Part shown: positions 1 to 8,703 of the stretch, piece after piece
Layout of the letters: the number at the start of each line of letters is the position of its first letter
Position numbering within the stretch: the stretch's first letter is position 1
Assembly: GCA_934359755.1 (NCBI GenBank)
Contig: CAKRLV010000011.1
Coordinates: 6,940-70,939, forward strand
DNA from: an uncultured Agathobacter sp.
GTDB lineage: Bacteria > Bacillota > Clostridia > Lachnospirales > Lachnospiraceae
Direction: 5' to 3'
DNA: 64,000 nt
The notes under the pieces: model-generated
The model's database searches: none
Told to the model about the DNA's origin: nothing
What the model saw: only the letters and a program-made list of their open reading frames with translations
Translations under genes and position numbers: made by a program

Positions 1-361
1 TATGTCCCATTGAAAAATACATAAGTACAAGTAAAAATCCAATAGATGCCAATAATCTTTTTCTAAGCTTCGGTGTCTCTTTATCCTTAAGCGCCTCCTC
101 TGCTTCTGCATAAATATCTGCACTTCCAGTCTTTGGGCTGTCAGCCCCTGCATTAGTCCTGCTATGCTTAAGGCTTGCTTCATACCCTGCATTCTGCACT
201 GCCGAAATGACATCGCCTGACGATGCACTTCCTTCTACAGACATGGAATTGGTGAGAAGGCTGACTGTACATGAGGATACACCATCCACTTTTGACACAG
301 CTTTTTCAACTCTGGCCACGCATGCCGCGCAGCTCATTCCTGTCACATTATATTGTTCCAT
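1..361 (-). CDS. copA: Copper-translocating P-type ATPase, N-terminal part (runs off the window)
   Basis: Only the first 120 codons are present; the gene continues beyond base 1. The protein opens with a heavy-metal-associated domain carrying the copper-binding motif GMSCAAC (residues 8-14), followed by a typical ferredoxin-like HMA fold to about residue 66. A charged linker then leads into the first membrane segment (about residues 104-116). Known members export Cu(I) across the membrane using ATP. It lies downstream of csoR on the same strand and is presumably co-transcribed from the copper-controlled promoter upstream of csoR. The ATG at 361-359 is preceded by an AAAGGCG ribosome binding site. 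The ATPase core is not visible, so metal specificity rests on the HMA motif and the csoR neighbour. Confidence 0.9.
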   Translation of the reverse strand, partial: MEQYNVTGMSCAACVARVEKAVSKVDGVSSCTVSLLTNSMSVEGSASSGDVISAVQNAGYEASLKHSRTNAGADSPKTGSADIYAEAEEALKDKETPKLRKRLLASIGFLLVLMYFSMGH

Positions 362-364
362 CAC

Positions 365-456
365 TACTTCATCGCCTTTCTGAATATTTCGTAATTACTT
401 TTTTATTTCATCACTTTCCCGATTGTCTCGATAATCTCTTTTATTCCATCATCATG
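365..456 (-). repeat. Two decayed tandem copies of the csoR 3' end
   Basis: The gap between csoR and copA holds two degenerate copies of the csoR tail. Read on the minus strand, 403-453 encodes DDGIKEIIETIGKVMK plus stop, against DDTIEELIETLGKVMK plus stop in csoR. A more decayed copy at 365-391 reads EIFRKAMK plus stop just before the copA start. The spacing (about 75 and 39 bp) suggests tandem duplication followed by decay. No start codon or ribosome binding site serves them. Confidence 0.75.
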
Positions 457-477
457 CTATTTTATAACTATTTATAA

Positions 478-795
478 TTACTTCATCACTTTCCCAAGTG
501 TCTCGATAAGTTCTTCTATCGTGTCATCCTGTCCATTTCTGATGTCATCTGCGACACACGTTCTTATATGATTGGCAAGAAGAACCTTATTAAAACTCTT
601 GAGTGCAGCATTTGCAGCCGCTACCTGAACCATAATATCCGGACAGTAGCAGTCTTCCTCAACCATCCTCTTTATTCCTCTTATCTGACCTTCCACGCGG
701 CTTAACCTGTTGAGCAGATCCTTATATTCTTTGTCTGTCCGTTCCTTTTTTCTACCACAGCAACAGCACTTTTTCTCTGTCTCATTATCTGCCAT
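478..795 (-). CDS. csoR: CsoR-family copper-sensing repressor
   Basis: A 105-residue protein of the CsoR/DUF156 family, all-helical repressors that leave DNA when they bind Cu(I). The Cu(I) ligand set is present: Cys51 (YCPDI), His76 and Cys80 (NHIRTC). The helix LLNRLSRVEGQIRGI (residues 27-41) is the conserved family core. An extra CCCC cluster at residues 10-13, in a lysine-rich N-terminus, is not part of the standard sensor site and may add metal binding; that is inference. It lies directly upstream of copA, and its promoter is covered by two near-identical palindromic operators, which fits autoregulation of a csoR-copA operon. Confidence 0.93.
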   Translation of the reverse strand: MADNETEKKCCCCGRKKERTDKEYKDLLNRLSRVEGQIRGIKRMVEEDCYCPDIMVQVAAANAALKSFNKVLLANHIRTCVADDIRNGQDDTIEELIETLGKVMK

Positions 796-849
796 ATACT
801 TCTACTCCTTTATACTTCCACAATATTGCTGTCATTATCCACCTTATGC

Positions 850-866
850 ATACCCCCTATGGGTAT
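850..866. promoter_or_regulatory. CsoR operator 1 (downstream of promoter)
   Basis: ATACCCCCTATGGGTAT is an inverted repeat of the CsoR type (TACCCC/GGGTA arms). It lies about 8 bp after the predicted csoR transcription start and 36 bp from a second copy. Confidence 0.8.
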
Positions 867-880
867 CTATCCACAACAGA

Positions 881-909
881 ATAATATACCCCCACAGGGT
901 ATTTGTCAA
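881..909 (-). promoter_or_regulatory. csoR-copA promoter with CsoR operator 2 in its spacer
   Basis: On the minus strand TTGACA (909-904), a 17-bp spacer and TATTAT (886-881) form a strong housekeeping promoter. The second CsoR-type palindrome, ATACCCCCACAGGGTAT (886-902), fills the spacer, so bound CsoR should block RNA polymerase directly. Confidence 0.85.
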
Positions 910-916
910 CCATACA

Positions 917-965
917 ATACAAAAAGACCATCAATCGTCAGATTTTCGTCTAACTCTTGATGGTC
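917..965 (-). terminator. Intrinsic terminator of the aminotransferase gene
   Basis: Arms GACCATCA (926-933) and TGATGGTC (958-965) pair. On the minus strand the hairpin is followed by TTTTT. It ends 8 bp before the csoR promoter -35 box. Confidence 0.75.
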
Positions 966-1037
966 AATATATACGCACTATCTTTTTCGCATAATTATAA
1001 TTCCTGTACCACTTTTAGCCTGGTAAAAATAAAATGA

Positions 1038-2231
1038 TTATGCATTATATTTACTGTACAACTTCTCAAACGCACCGAATGATCTCTTAATCATCTCTGA
1101 ATCAACGCAATATGATACTCTCACCCAGCCAGGACATCCAAATCCATCCGCTGCAACTATAAGAAGATCCTCTTCTTTCGCCTTCTCGCAAAAGCTCTGT
1201 GAATCATCTTCGAGCGCTTTTACAAACATATAGAATGCGCCATCCGGCTTGAAACATTTGTAACCGATTTTAGTAAGTCCATCATAAAGCAAATCACGGT
1301 TCGCTTTGTACGCCGCAATATCACCAGTCTGTCCAATGCATTTTACCAGCATCTTCTGGAAGAGACTAGGCGCACATACATATCCAAGCGCACGTCCCGA
1401 ACCAGCAACAGCCGCATAAAGATTCTTGCTCTCATAAGCCTCATCTGGCACAAGTACCCAGCCGATTCTTTCACCAGGGAGTGAAAGTGACTTACTGTAT
1501 GAATAGCAGACAAGAGTGTTGTCGTAGAACTTTGTCACAAAAGGAACCTCAATTCCATCATATGCAATCTCTCTATATGGCTCATCAGCAATTATAAAAA
1601 TCTGTGTTCCATATTCTTTTTGCTTTTGCTCAAGCAAAGAAGCAAGCCTATTTATCGTATCTGCGGAGTACACTGCGCCCGAAGGATTGTTTGGAGAATT
1701 GATTACGATTCCCTTTGTATGTTTACTGATTCTCGTCTCAAGTGCTCCAAAATCAATCTGGAAATTCTCTGTATCAGGCGGTACTACCACCGGTTTTGCA
1801 CCTGCCGATGCAATAAAAACAGAATACTCTGGAAAAAACGGAGCAATCACAATGAACTCATCCTCATCACTTGTAGTAAGAGACTTAAAACAAAGTGAAA
1901 GCGATGCTGCTGCTCCCATAGTCATATAGAAATTATCTGCATTAAAATTTGTTCCGTGTGTCTTATTCAGATAATCAGCAACAGCCTGTCTTGTTTCGGC
2001 ATCTCCCTGCGCTGATGTGTATCCATGAAGTGATACTGAATCAAGTGACCGGGTAAGTTCGCGTATTGTATCATTTACGATTGCAGGCGCCGGTATGCTT
2101 GGATTTCCTATTGAAAAATCATATACATTCTCCGGTCCAACAATTTCTGCACGCTTTTTTCCATATTCAAACAGCTCTCGAATTGCAGAACGTACACTGC
2201 CGAGCTGATACATTTTTTCGTTTACTATCAT
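1038..2231 (-). CDS. Pyridoxal-phosphate aminotransferase, class I/II (aspartate aminotransferase-like)
   Basis: A 397-residue fold-type I aminotransferase. Visible motifs include NSPNNPSGAVY (substrate/PLP pocket), IADEPYREI (Asp and Tyr contacting the cofactor) and SYSKSLSLPGERIGW, whose lysine forms the Schiff base with PLP. The C-terminal RVSYCVDSEM contains the arginine that usually binds the substrate carboxylate. Length and order fit the AspC/AAT-I family, which moves amino groups between an amino acid and a 2-oxo acid in the cytoplasm. The exact amino acid cannot be read from sequence; aspartate, alanine or aromatic substrates are possible. It is monocistronic, with its own terminator. 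The ATG at 2231 is followed by the normal family N-terminus. Confidence 0.9.
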   Translation of the reverse strand: MIVNEKMYQLGSVRSAIRELFEYGKKRAEIVGPENVYDFSIGNPSIPAPAIVNDTIRELTRSLDSVSLHGYTSAQGDAETRQAVADYLNKTHGTNFNADNFYMTMGAAASLSLCFKSLTTSDEDEFIVIAPFFPEYSVFIASAGAKPVVVPPDTENFQIDFGALETRISKHTKGIVINSPNNPSGAVYSADTINRLASLLEQKQKEYGTQIFIIADEPYREIAYDGIEVPFVTKFYDNTLVCYSYSKSLSLPGERIGWVLVPDEAYESKNLYAAVAGSGRALGYVCAPSLFQKMLVKCIGQTGDIAAYKANRDLLYDGLTKIGYKCFKPDGAFYMFVKALEDDSQSFCEKAKEEDLLIVAADGFGCPGWVRVSYCVDSEMIKRSFGAFEKLYSKYNA

Positions 2232-2345
2232 GGCACTTCTCCTCTTTACCTTGTTAAAGAATACTATACCACATTTCTACTATTTTTCAATCTATGTTAA
2301 ATTCCTATTTGGGTTATGGCTCCAATTCTGTTACTGTTCAGACTG

Positions 2346-5117
2346 TTAGGTGTGAATAGCAGCCCAATTCTCGAACGACTCCCTGTTGTGCCGCTCAATA
2401 GTCTCCTTCAATTCCCTCGCCGACATCCTAAGTGCCCCGAGGCTCATCACCGTCTGCTGCTCAAGTCCGTCATTTGTCGCAACAGTGACCTTATACTTAT
2501 CACGTATATCGTGCACACGCCTCTCGATAAACGCATCAGCTGTCTCATCCTGCTTTGTAAAATACACCTCAATAACAGGCTTATCCCCCGCTTCATATTT
2601 CGTATCTTTATTCAGGCTCCTGCTGACTCCGTCATACACTTCTCTTTTGCCTGCGTTTCCCTTTACCTTATATGCGTCGAAAACAAGCATGATATTGCAT
2701 CGTTTAAAACCCTGATAGTTTAGAAGTTCGTCCTTAAGTGCTTCTCTTGCAGCATCAATGCTTGTCCTGGATAATTCATTTAACTCTTCCCATGAAAAAA
2801 TTATATTGTATCCATCTACTATCAGATATTCTTCCTGCGGTTTTTTTGCCGGGTAAATAGGATTTCCCTTTTTATCATGTTTTACTGTCCTTGGTTTACC
2901 TGACAGCCCCTCTGGTATTCCCGTCTTTGACTTTGCCCATTTGCGGCGTTCTTCTTCCTCAAGCTCACCTTTGCTCATCTTGAACTCTCTTGCATACACA
3001 TCGGCAAGCTCCGCGTCAAGCTCATATGACGACATCTTTGATACGGTTTTCTCCCAGCTTTTTCTGCTGCTGCCTACCGCAGCTCCCTGTATCGCATTGC
3101 CTTCACTGTCATAATAAAGTCCATCTTTTGATGCCAGCCCTGCTTCTTTTAATGCCTCTTTGGACAAATCACCATGAAAAACATATGGCATATGCATATA
3201 GTTTTGCACTTCATCCCAAGGCACTACGAAACCTGCTCCATGCGCGCAGAAAACAGAGCCTGTAGGATTCCTGAAATCAAGTTCGCTGTCATACCCTCTT
3301 TCTTCTATGACTTCCTGCGCATTGTGGCACACATCATATCCTGCAAGTTCAAGAGTCAGATGTCCGAGCCCTTTTGTATACGCATTCACTTCTCCCACAT
3401 AATTCTGCAATGTGGCTACTGGCGCACGTCCCTTTATGGTTGCCATCTCGCGCGTTCCAACTGTTCCAAATTCAGGCGCATCCACTTTTGCAGAACGTTG
3501 TTCCAAATCAGTAAGCGCACGTCCGACATGCTCCATTGGTATCTCCAGGACAAAAGAATAATAAGGTTCAAGCAATACTGATTCTGTCGCTTTTAGTCCC
3601 TGTCTGATTGCACGATATGTTGCCTGTCTGAAATCGCCGCCTTCTGTGTGCTTTATATGCGCGCGCCCTGTCAAAATGGTAAACTTTACATCCGTAAGCG
3701 CAGAGCCTGTCAAAACACCCTTGTGTTCTCTTTCTTCTATATGTGTCGCAATAAGTCTCTGCCAGTTCTTGTCGAGCACATCCTCGCTGCAAGTTGAATC
3801 CACAGTTATTCCGCTTCCGGTCTCTCCTGGACTTAAAAGCAGATGAACCTCGGCATAATGGCGCAATGGTTCAAAATGTCCCACGCCCTCTACTGGCTTT
3901 GAAATTGTCTCTTTGTAGACAATACTTCCAGGTCCGAACGTCACAACTACACCAAATCTATCCTTTATAAGCCGCACCAGAACTTCCATCTGCACTTCGC
4001 CCATAAGCTGCACATGAATCTCGCGAAGTTCCTCTTTCCACACAACATAAAGCTGTGGATCTTCTTCCTCAAGCTGGCGCATGTTCTTTAGAAATTCTGC
4101 TGGATTTACCTCCTTAGGAAGTATCATCTGATAATTTAATACAGGTTCAAGCATTGGCACATTTACGCCTTCCATCGCCCCAAGTCCCTGACCTGGGAAT
4201 GTACTTGTAAGCCCTGTGACAGCCACAACCTCTCCTGCTTTTGCAGTATCTACAGCCTCAAACTTTTCACCAGAATATTTTCTTATCTGATCTACTTTTT
4301 CAATGACGCGTTCAGACGCACCGCCTGCAAAATACTCCAGCTTTTCACGCACCAAAAGCCGACCACCTGTAACCTTCAGGAAGGTAAGTCTTGCCCCTCT
4401 GCTATCTCTTCCGATTTTGTATACTCTCGCCGAAAAAGTGGATGGATACTCTCTGTCCTTTGCGTACTTTTTAATCCCCGTTATGAACTCATCCACACCA
4501 AGTAATTTAAGCGCAGATCCAAAGTAACACGGAAATACCTCTCTTGCACAGACAGCATCCCTTATACTTGAATCACTTATTTCTCCAGCATCCATAAACT
4601 CTTCAAGCATTCTCTCATTGCACATGGCAAGTTCATCATAGAATGCTTCACCGGTTTCGCCGAAATCCATACATCCGTCCGAAAGCTCTGCCTTTAATTC
4701 TGCACAGATTTTTCCACTGTCTGTTCCGTCCATATCCATTTTATTTACAAACAAAAAAACAGGCACATTGTAATGCTTAAGAAGCCTCCAAAGTGTTCTG
4801 GTATGCCCCTGCACACCATCTGTACCACTTATCACAAGCACTGCGTAATCAAGCACCTGAAGTGTTCTCTCCATCTCTGCCGAGAAATCCACATGTCCAG
4901 GTGTATCAAGCAGTACAGCCTCCCAGTCATCTTCCACAATACGTGCCTGTTTTGAAAATATCGTAATGCCCCTCTCTCTTTCCTGAGCATCATTATCAAG
5001 ATAGGCATCCTGGTGATCCACCCTGCCTAAATTTCTTATCTGTCCTGTTTTATATAACATCGCCTCCGAAAGCGTTGTCTTTCCTGCATCTACATGAGCC
5101 AGTATTCCTATTACCAA
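2346..5117 (-). CDS. EF-G/TetM-like ribosomal GTPase fused to a C-terminal NYN (Rae1/YacP-like) nuclease domain
   Basis: A 923-residue fusion. Residues 1-about 640 are an elongation-factor-G paralogue of the tetracycline-ribosome-protection type: G1 AHVDAGKT (7-14), G3 DTPGH (71-75), G4 NKMD (125-128), then domains II-V. A helical linker leads to an NYN/PIN-like domain from about residue 763, with VDGYN, VFDAYK, ETADAF and ATNDG carrying the acidic residues expected at a nuclease site. The closest relative of the C-terminus is YacP/Rae1, a ribosome-associated endoribonuclease of Bacillus. Translation appears to start at TTG 5117 after GGAGGAG. It overlaps the upstream acyltransferase by 7 bp, so the two are probably translationally coupled. 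True tetracycline resistance is not implied; many Lachnospiraceae carry such proteins as housekeeping paralogues (family knowledge). Confidence 0.85.
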   Translation of the reverse strand: MVIGILAHVDAGKTTLSEAMLYKTGQIRNLGRVDHQDAYLDNDAQERERGITIFSKQARIVEDDWEAVLLDTPGHVDFSAEMERTLQVLDYAVLVISGTDGVQGHTRTLWRLLKHYNVPVFLFVNKMDMDGTDSGKICAELKAELSDGCMDFGETGEAFYDELAMCNERMLEEFMDAGEISDSSIRDAVCAREVFPCYFGSALKLLGVDEFITGIKKYAKDREYPSTFSARVYKIGRDSRGARLTFLKVTGGRLLVREKLEYFAGGASERVIEKVDQIRKYSGEKFEAVDTAKAGEVVAVTGLTSTFPGQGLGAMEGVNVPMLEPVLNYQMILPKEVNPAEFLKNMRQLEEEDPQLYVVWKEELREIHVQLMGEVQMEVLVRLIKDRFGVVVTFGPGSIVYKETISKPVEGVGHFEPLRHYAEVHLLLSPGETGSGITVDSTCSEDVLDKNWQRLIATHIEEREHKGVLTGSALTDVKFTILTGRAHIKHTEGGDFRQATYRAIRQGLKATESVLLEPYYSFVLEIPMEHVGRALTDLEQRSAKVDAPEFGTVGTREMATIKGRAPVATLQNYVGEVNAYTKGLGHLTLELAGYDVCHNAQEVIEERGYDSELDFRNPTGSVFCAHGAGFVVPWDEVQNYMHMPYVFHGDLSKEALKEAGLASKDGLYYDSEGNAIQGAAVGSSRKSWEKTVSKMSSYELDAELADVYAREFKMSKGELEEEERRKWAKSKTGIPEGLSGKPRTVKHDKKGNPIYPAKKPQEEYLIVDGYNIIFSWEELNELSRTSIDAAREALKDELLNYQGFKRCNIMLVFDAYKVKGNAGKREVYDGVSRSLNKDTKYEAGDKPVIEVYFTKQDETADAFIERRVHDIRDKYKVTVATNDGLEQQTVMSLGALRMSARELKETIERHNRESFENWAAIHT

Positions 5118-6106
5118 CTTATTCTCCTCCGCAAAGTCATACGCCTTGCAAAAGCAGAATCCATTTCATAAAATAAAAGACCTATCCCCAGCGTAATGAC
5201 AAGATTATACGGCACAGCTACATACCATGCCTTTTCCATTATACGTCCTCCAAGTTCAAAATGATAATACACCATCTGAATCAGAAAAATATGATACGAC
5301 GCCTTTCCGATCATACTTAGCATATTTCCAACAAATCCTGCTATGTGACAGTGATAAAATGCCCGAAACAAAAGCACCACTATCGGAAAAATATAAAAAG
5401 CAATCGGCATAGCTGTAGGTTTCCAGAAATCAAACAATGTCGTGTCCACATCCCGTCCAAGTATAAATACTATGTAACTCAGCCCAATAAGCAGCATCGC
5501 AATTATTTCATGCTTTTTCAGACGTCTCTCAGGATGAAGATACAAATAACAGCCAAACGCGATCAAGAGCAGATATCTGCCTATGCAAAGTCTGTAATAG
5601 TACTTATCCATCTCAAAAATAACAACCGCAATCTCATAAATAAGATTAACGCAACCTGTTAATATAATACCCCATTTTGCGCTTTTTTCCACCAGTTTAA
5701 ATATGATTGGAAATATAACAAGCAGCTGTACCATAAGAGGTACATAATAGCTTCCTGGTCCATATGCACCAAGGAAAAATATTCTAAAAGGATTAATGTC
5801 CTTATCTTCTATTGCAAGCAGCAAAATCTCCACGAGACATATTCCTGTGAAAGGAACAAGAAATCTCTCCAGCTTTGGAGCGATTACTCTTGGACTATAC
5901 ATCTGATGCATAGAACCATCCGTCTTTTTCCTGTTGGACATTGCGAAATTATAGCCGCTAATAATCATAAAAACCGGCACTGCCATATTTATAAACATTG
6001 TAAAAATATATGACTCTTTGCTCTCCCAGTCATAATGCGTTATCACTACCAGAATCACGCATATTGCCTTTAAATAATCTAAAAAATCAATACGACTCTT
6101 CTTCAT
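5111..6106 (-). CDS. Membrane acyltransferase (acyltransferase_3 family)
   Basis: A 331-residue polytopic membrane protein. It starts with RIDFLDYLKAICVILVVITHY, which contains the conserved early histidine of acyltransferase_3 enzymes; about nine further hydrophobic segments follow. Family members transfer acetyl or other acyl groups to cell-surface sugars or polymers; the acceptor here is unknown. The ATG at 6106 has a GAGGTT ribosome binding site. The stop codon lies inside the start of the downstream GTPase gene (7-bp overlap), indicating one operon, though no functional link is obvious. Confidence 0.8.
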   Translation of the reverse strand: MKKSRIDFLDYLKAICVILVVITHYDWESKESYIFTMFINMAVPVFMIISGYNFAMSNRKKTDGSMHQMYSPRVIAPKLERFLVPFTGICLVEILLLAIEDKDINPFRIFFLGAYGPGSYYVPLMVQLLVIFPIIFKLVEKSAKWGIILTGCVNLIYEIAVVIFEMDKYYYRLCIGRYLLLIAFGCYLYLHPERRLKKHEIIAMLLIGLSYIVFILGRDVDTTLFDFWKPTAMPIAFYIFPIVVLLFRAFYHCHIAGFVGNMLSMIGKASYHIFLIQMVYYHFELGGRIMEKAWYVAVPYNLVITLGIGLLFYEMDSAFARRMTLRRRISW

Positions 6107-6195
6107 TTTTTAACCTCGAAAACAATATTTGTATCACATATTACTCTCTTTTTGATATTTTTTCAATTGCTCTTTTAAAAAATGAAGTATTATTT

Positions 6196-6250
6196 TATAA
6201 TATGATTAAAATGTCAAAAATTATCATCGATGCATGCTTGCATGCTATTC
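6196..6250. repeat. Partial copy of a dispersed AT-rich repeat with GCATGC palindrome
   Basis: TTATAATATGATTAA followed by an ATCATCGATGCATGC stretch recurs upstream of the LacI gene (22096-22135). Here it lies between the divergent acyltransferase and DUF4317 genes and contains the palindrome GCATGCTTGCATGC. Confidence 0.6.
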
Positions 6251-6270
6251 GAAAATAAGGGGTATATTTC

Positions 6271-7575
6271 ATGAATAAAAAAGAAGTACTTGAACTAAAA
6301 AGACGATTCAAAAAAGATGCCGCCACTTTTACGCAGTTAGTCGGCTGCTATGTGGACTGCAACCACAACAAAGTCTGCAAATTCGGTGGTAAATTTCTCA
6401 CACTTGAAGAGGATGAATATTACAAATATCTTGAGATTGCCAACAAAGTACTCTCAGGAACACTCGGCAACAATCTTTTAAATCTCGACTTTCCAAGGGA
6501 GGAAGAAGAAGTCGGAGGACGCCAGCAGATTCTTATGGCTCTTCGCGATTCTAAGCTCGAGGATGAGACTCTTCTCGACACTTACTATGACCTTGTAATT
6601 GATACATATGATGAAGCCGGAAATTATCTTATTCTCCTTTATCTCGACAGCTACGATGTCATGACAAGGACCAGGGACAATATAAATGTCGATGAATCAG
6701 AAGAGGTATACACCTACCTGCTTGCAGCCATCTGTCCTGTTTCGCTTTCAAAGCCAGGTCTTGGCTACCTCGAGAGTGAACAGCGAATCGGACCCAGAGT
6801 AAGAGACTGGGTAGTTGGTGCACCAGATACAGGTTTCCTTTTTCCTGCTTTCAACGACAGAAGTACCGATATACACTCTACACTTTTCTACACCAAGAAT
6901 ACCAAAGAGCCACACTCAGAATTCATGGCAAATGGACTTGGCTGTGGTGTCGAGCGTACAGCTACCGAACAGAAAATGGCATTCCATTCCATCGTCCGCA
7001 ACGTTCTCGGTGCTGAGGATGAATCTACAGAAGATATCCTGCTTGACATCCAGCAGAATTTAAGTGAAGCCGTAGATGATTTTGTTGAGACGCATGATGA
7101 TGATGCGGTCTTTATCCTCGATAAGGATACTATAAATAAAGTCCTTACAGACAGTAATGTATCTGAGGAAAAAGCAAATAGAATCGAAAAAGGTGTGGAT
7201 GAAGCATTCGGTGACAAGTTGCCTGCTGCCGAGAATGTAATCGACCAGAAAGCACTTATTGCCAATGAAATGCGTGTCGAGAAGCTTGCACTTGAAGATC
7301 AGGTTGGAACACTCACATTGCAGCTCAATGAGAAGAATACTGAACTTGAAGAAAAAAATACACAGCTTGAGGAGAGAACTTCACAGCTCCTTGAAAAACA
7401 GGAAGAAATTGACAATTATGTTGCTGAGACAAAGACTTATGATGTTGTTCTCCGCGTCAAGCCTGAGAAGGCTTCACAGATTACTTCACAGATTATAAAT
7501 GGTGAGAAGTGCCTGATTATACCAATGAAGGATGACGAGCATGCTACAATCAATGGAGTTAATACTACTGTATAA
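6271..7575 (+). CDS. DUF4317 family protein
   Basis: A 434-residue protein that I recognise as DUF4317, a family common in gut Clostridia and without known function. Visible features are a CYVDCNHNKVC stretch near the N-terminus, a globular N-terminal two-thirds, and a strongly predicted coiled coil at about residues 345-390 (heptad-like LQLNEKNTELEEKNTQLEE). No signal peptide or membrane segment is seen, so it is probably cytoplasmic. The start ATG follows AAGGGGT. It is monocistronic and flanked by hairpin terminators. A structural role is possible because of the coiled coil, but this is only a guess. Confidence 0.8.
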   Translation: MNKKEVLELKRRFKKDAATFTQLVGCYVDCNHNKVCKFGGKFLTLEEDEYYKYLEIANKVLSGTLGNNLLNLDFPREEEEVGGRQQILMALRDSKLEDETLLDTYYDLVIDTYDEAGNYLILLYLDSYDVMTRTRDNINVDESEEVYTYLLAAICPVSLSKPGLGYLESEQRIGPRVRDWVVGAPDTGFLFPAFNDRSTDIHSTLFYTKNTKEPHSEFMANGLGCGVERTATEQKMAFHSIVRNVLGAEDESTEDILLDIQQNLSEAVDDFVETHDDDAVFILDKDTINKVLTDSNVSEEKANRIEKGVDEAFGDKLPAAENVIDQKALIANEMRVEKLALEDQVGTLTLQLNEKNTELEEKNTQLEERTSQLLEKQEEIDNYVAETKTYDVVLRVKPEKASQITSQIINGEKCLIIPMKDDEHATINGVNTTV

Positions 7576-7589
7576 TCTACATCATTATA

Positions 7590-7628
7590 GAGTCGTCGCA
7601 TTAGATTCTAGTGCGATGGCTCTTTTTT
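7590..7628 (+). terminator. Terminator of the DUF4317 gene
   Basis: GAGTCGTCGCA pairs with TGCGATGGCTC (with G-U pairs) and is followed by TTTTTT. Confidence 0.85.
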
Positions 7629-7685
7629 ATTGCAGACACTGTATTTTATCTATAAATGCTAATTCCTAGTACATATCAATCCCAC

Positions 7686-7728
7686 AAAAAGAGTCGTCGC
7701 ATTATACATAATAATGCAACGACTCTTT
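7686..7728 (-). terminator. Bidirectional terminator downstream of map
   Basis: GAGTCGTCGCATTAT (7691-7705) pairs with ATAATGCAACGACTC (7711-7725), and T-runs follow on both strands. Its left arm repeats that of the terminator at 7590, pointing to a local duplication. Confidence 0.8.
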
Positions 7729-7738
7729 ATTAATTATA

Positions 7739-8614
7739 TTACCAGCACAGTACCTCGTATCCATCATTGGTCACAAGCACCTGAATCTCCCATTGAGCAG
7801 AAGGTAGTCCATCATCAGTGTAAATCTCCCATCCATTGTCCTCATCAGTGAAGATATCAGGCTTACCCATATTTACCATCGGCTCGATTGTAAATACAAG
7901 CCCCGGTGCCATAACCATGTCTGTTCCACGCTTTGTATTGTAACCAACCCATGGTTCCTCATGGAATTCAAGTCCGATTCCATGTCCACCAATTTCACGG
8001 ACAACTGTATATCCATTTGCAAAAGCATGGTCATGTACTGCCTGCCCCATATCACCTAAAAAGCCCCAAGGCTTAACCTCTTTAAGTCCAAGCTCTACAC
8101 ATTCCTTTGTGACCTGAACAAGTTTCTTCTTCTCTGGACTTACATTGCCTATGCAGAACATTCTTGATGAATCAGAGAAATATCCATTCAAGATCGTAGA
8201 ACAATCTACATTTACAATATCTCCATCTGTAAGAATCACTTTCTCAGATGGGAATCCATGACACACCTGATTGTTTACAGATGTACATACACTGTATGGA
8301 TAACCCTCATAATTAAGTGGTGCCGGGATTCCTCCCATGCTTGTTGTCATGTCATATACTATCTTGTCTATCTCTGCGGTAGACATTCCCTCATGTACAT
8401 GTTCCTGCAAATAATCAAGAACTGCAATGTTAATCTTCGCGCTCTCCTTTATTCCCGCAATCTGCTCTGGTGTCTTGATAAGACTTCTTGGCGGCACCTT
8501 ATGATGCTCTGATGCTAGCTTTTCGATTTTGTCATCAAATGCTGCATGACATGTCTTATATTTTCTTCCACTTCCGCACCAGCACGGATCATTTCTTCCA
8601 ATTTTAACTGACAT
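7739..8614 (-). CDS. map: Methionine aminopeptidase type I with N-terminal SEC-C zinc motif
   Basis: A 291-residue enzyme that removes the initiator methionine from new proteins. Residues 1-25 form a SEC-C metal-binding motif (NDPCWCGSGRKYKTCH), as in the longer clostridial MetAPs; it may help the enzyme dock at the ribosome. The peptidase core follows, with dinuclear metal ligands in NVDCST (Asp), YFSDSSR (Asp), GGHGIG (His), FTIEP (Glu) and the late QWEIQ (Glu). The residue after the last glutamate is Ile where many family members have His; this position is not a metal ligand. The ATG at 8614 has only a weak upstream AGG. A dispersed hairpin repeat lies between this gene and the upstream gene. 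Confidence 0.93.
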   Translation of the reverse strand: MSVKIGRNDPCWCGSGRKYKTCHAAFDDKIEKLASEHHKVPPRSLIKTPEQIAGIKESAKINIAVLDYLQEHVHEGMSTAEIDKIVYDMTTSMGGIPAPLNYEGYPYSVCTSVNNQVCHGFPSEKVILTDGDIVNVDCSTILNGYFSDSSRMFCIGNVSPEKKKLVQVTKECVELGLKEVKPWGFLGDMGQAVHDHAFANGYTVVREIGGHGIGLEFHEEPWVGYNTKRGTDMVMAPGLVFTIEPMVNMGKPDIFTDEDNGWEIYTDDGLPSAQWEIQVLVTNDGYEVLCW

Positions 8615-8649
8615 ACTATATACCTAACCGCTTTCTTATTATTACATTA

Positions 8650-8703
8650 TATAATATGAGGGTCAAAAGGTATTTGGCCTCTCATGTGTGATTAATCAGA
8701 TTA
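8650..8703. repeat. Dispersed hairpin repeat, copy 1
   Basis: An ATGAGGGTC/GGCCTCTCAT hairpin followed by GTGTGATTAATCAGATTA. Related copies occur at 22150-22215 and 46505-46565. This copy directly follows the stop codon of the 8704 gene and could act as its 3' hairpin. Confidence 0.75.

Noticed and set aside
2346..5117. Acquired tetracycline resistance gene
   Set aside because: The GTPase is a divergent TetM-like paralogue with a fused nuclease domain, in a housekeeping context without mobile element signs.
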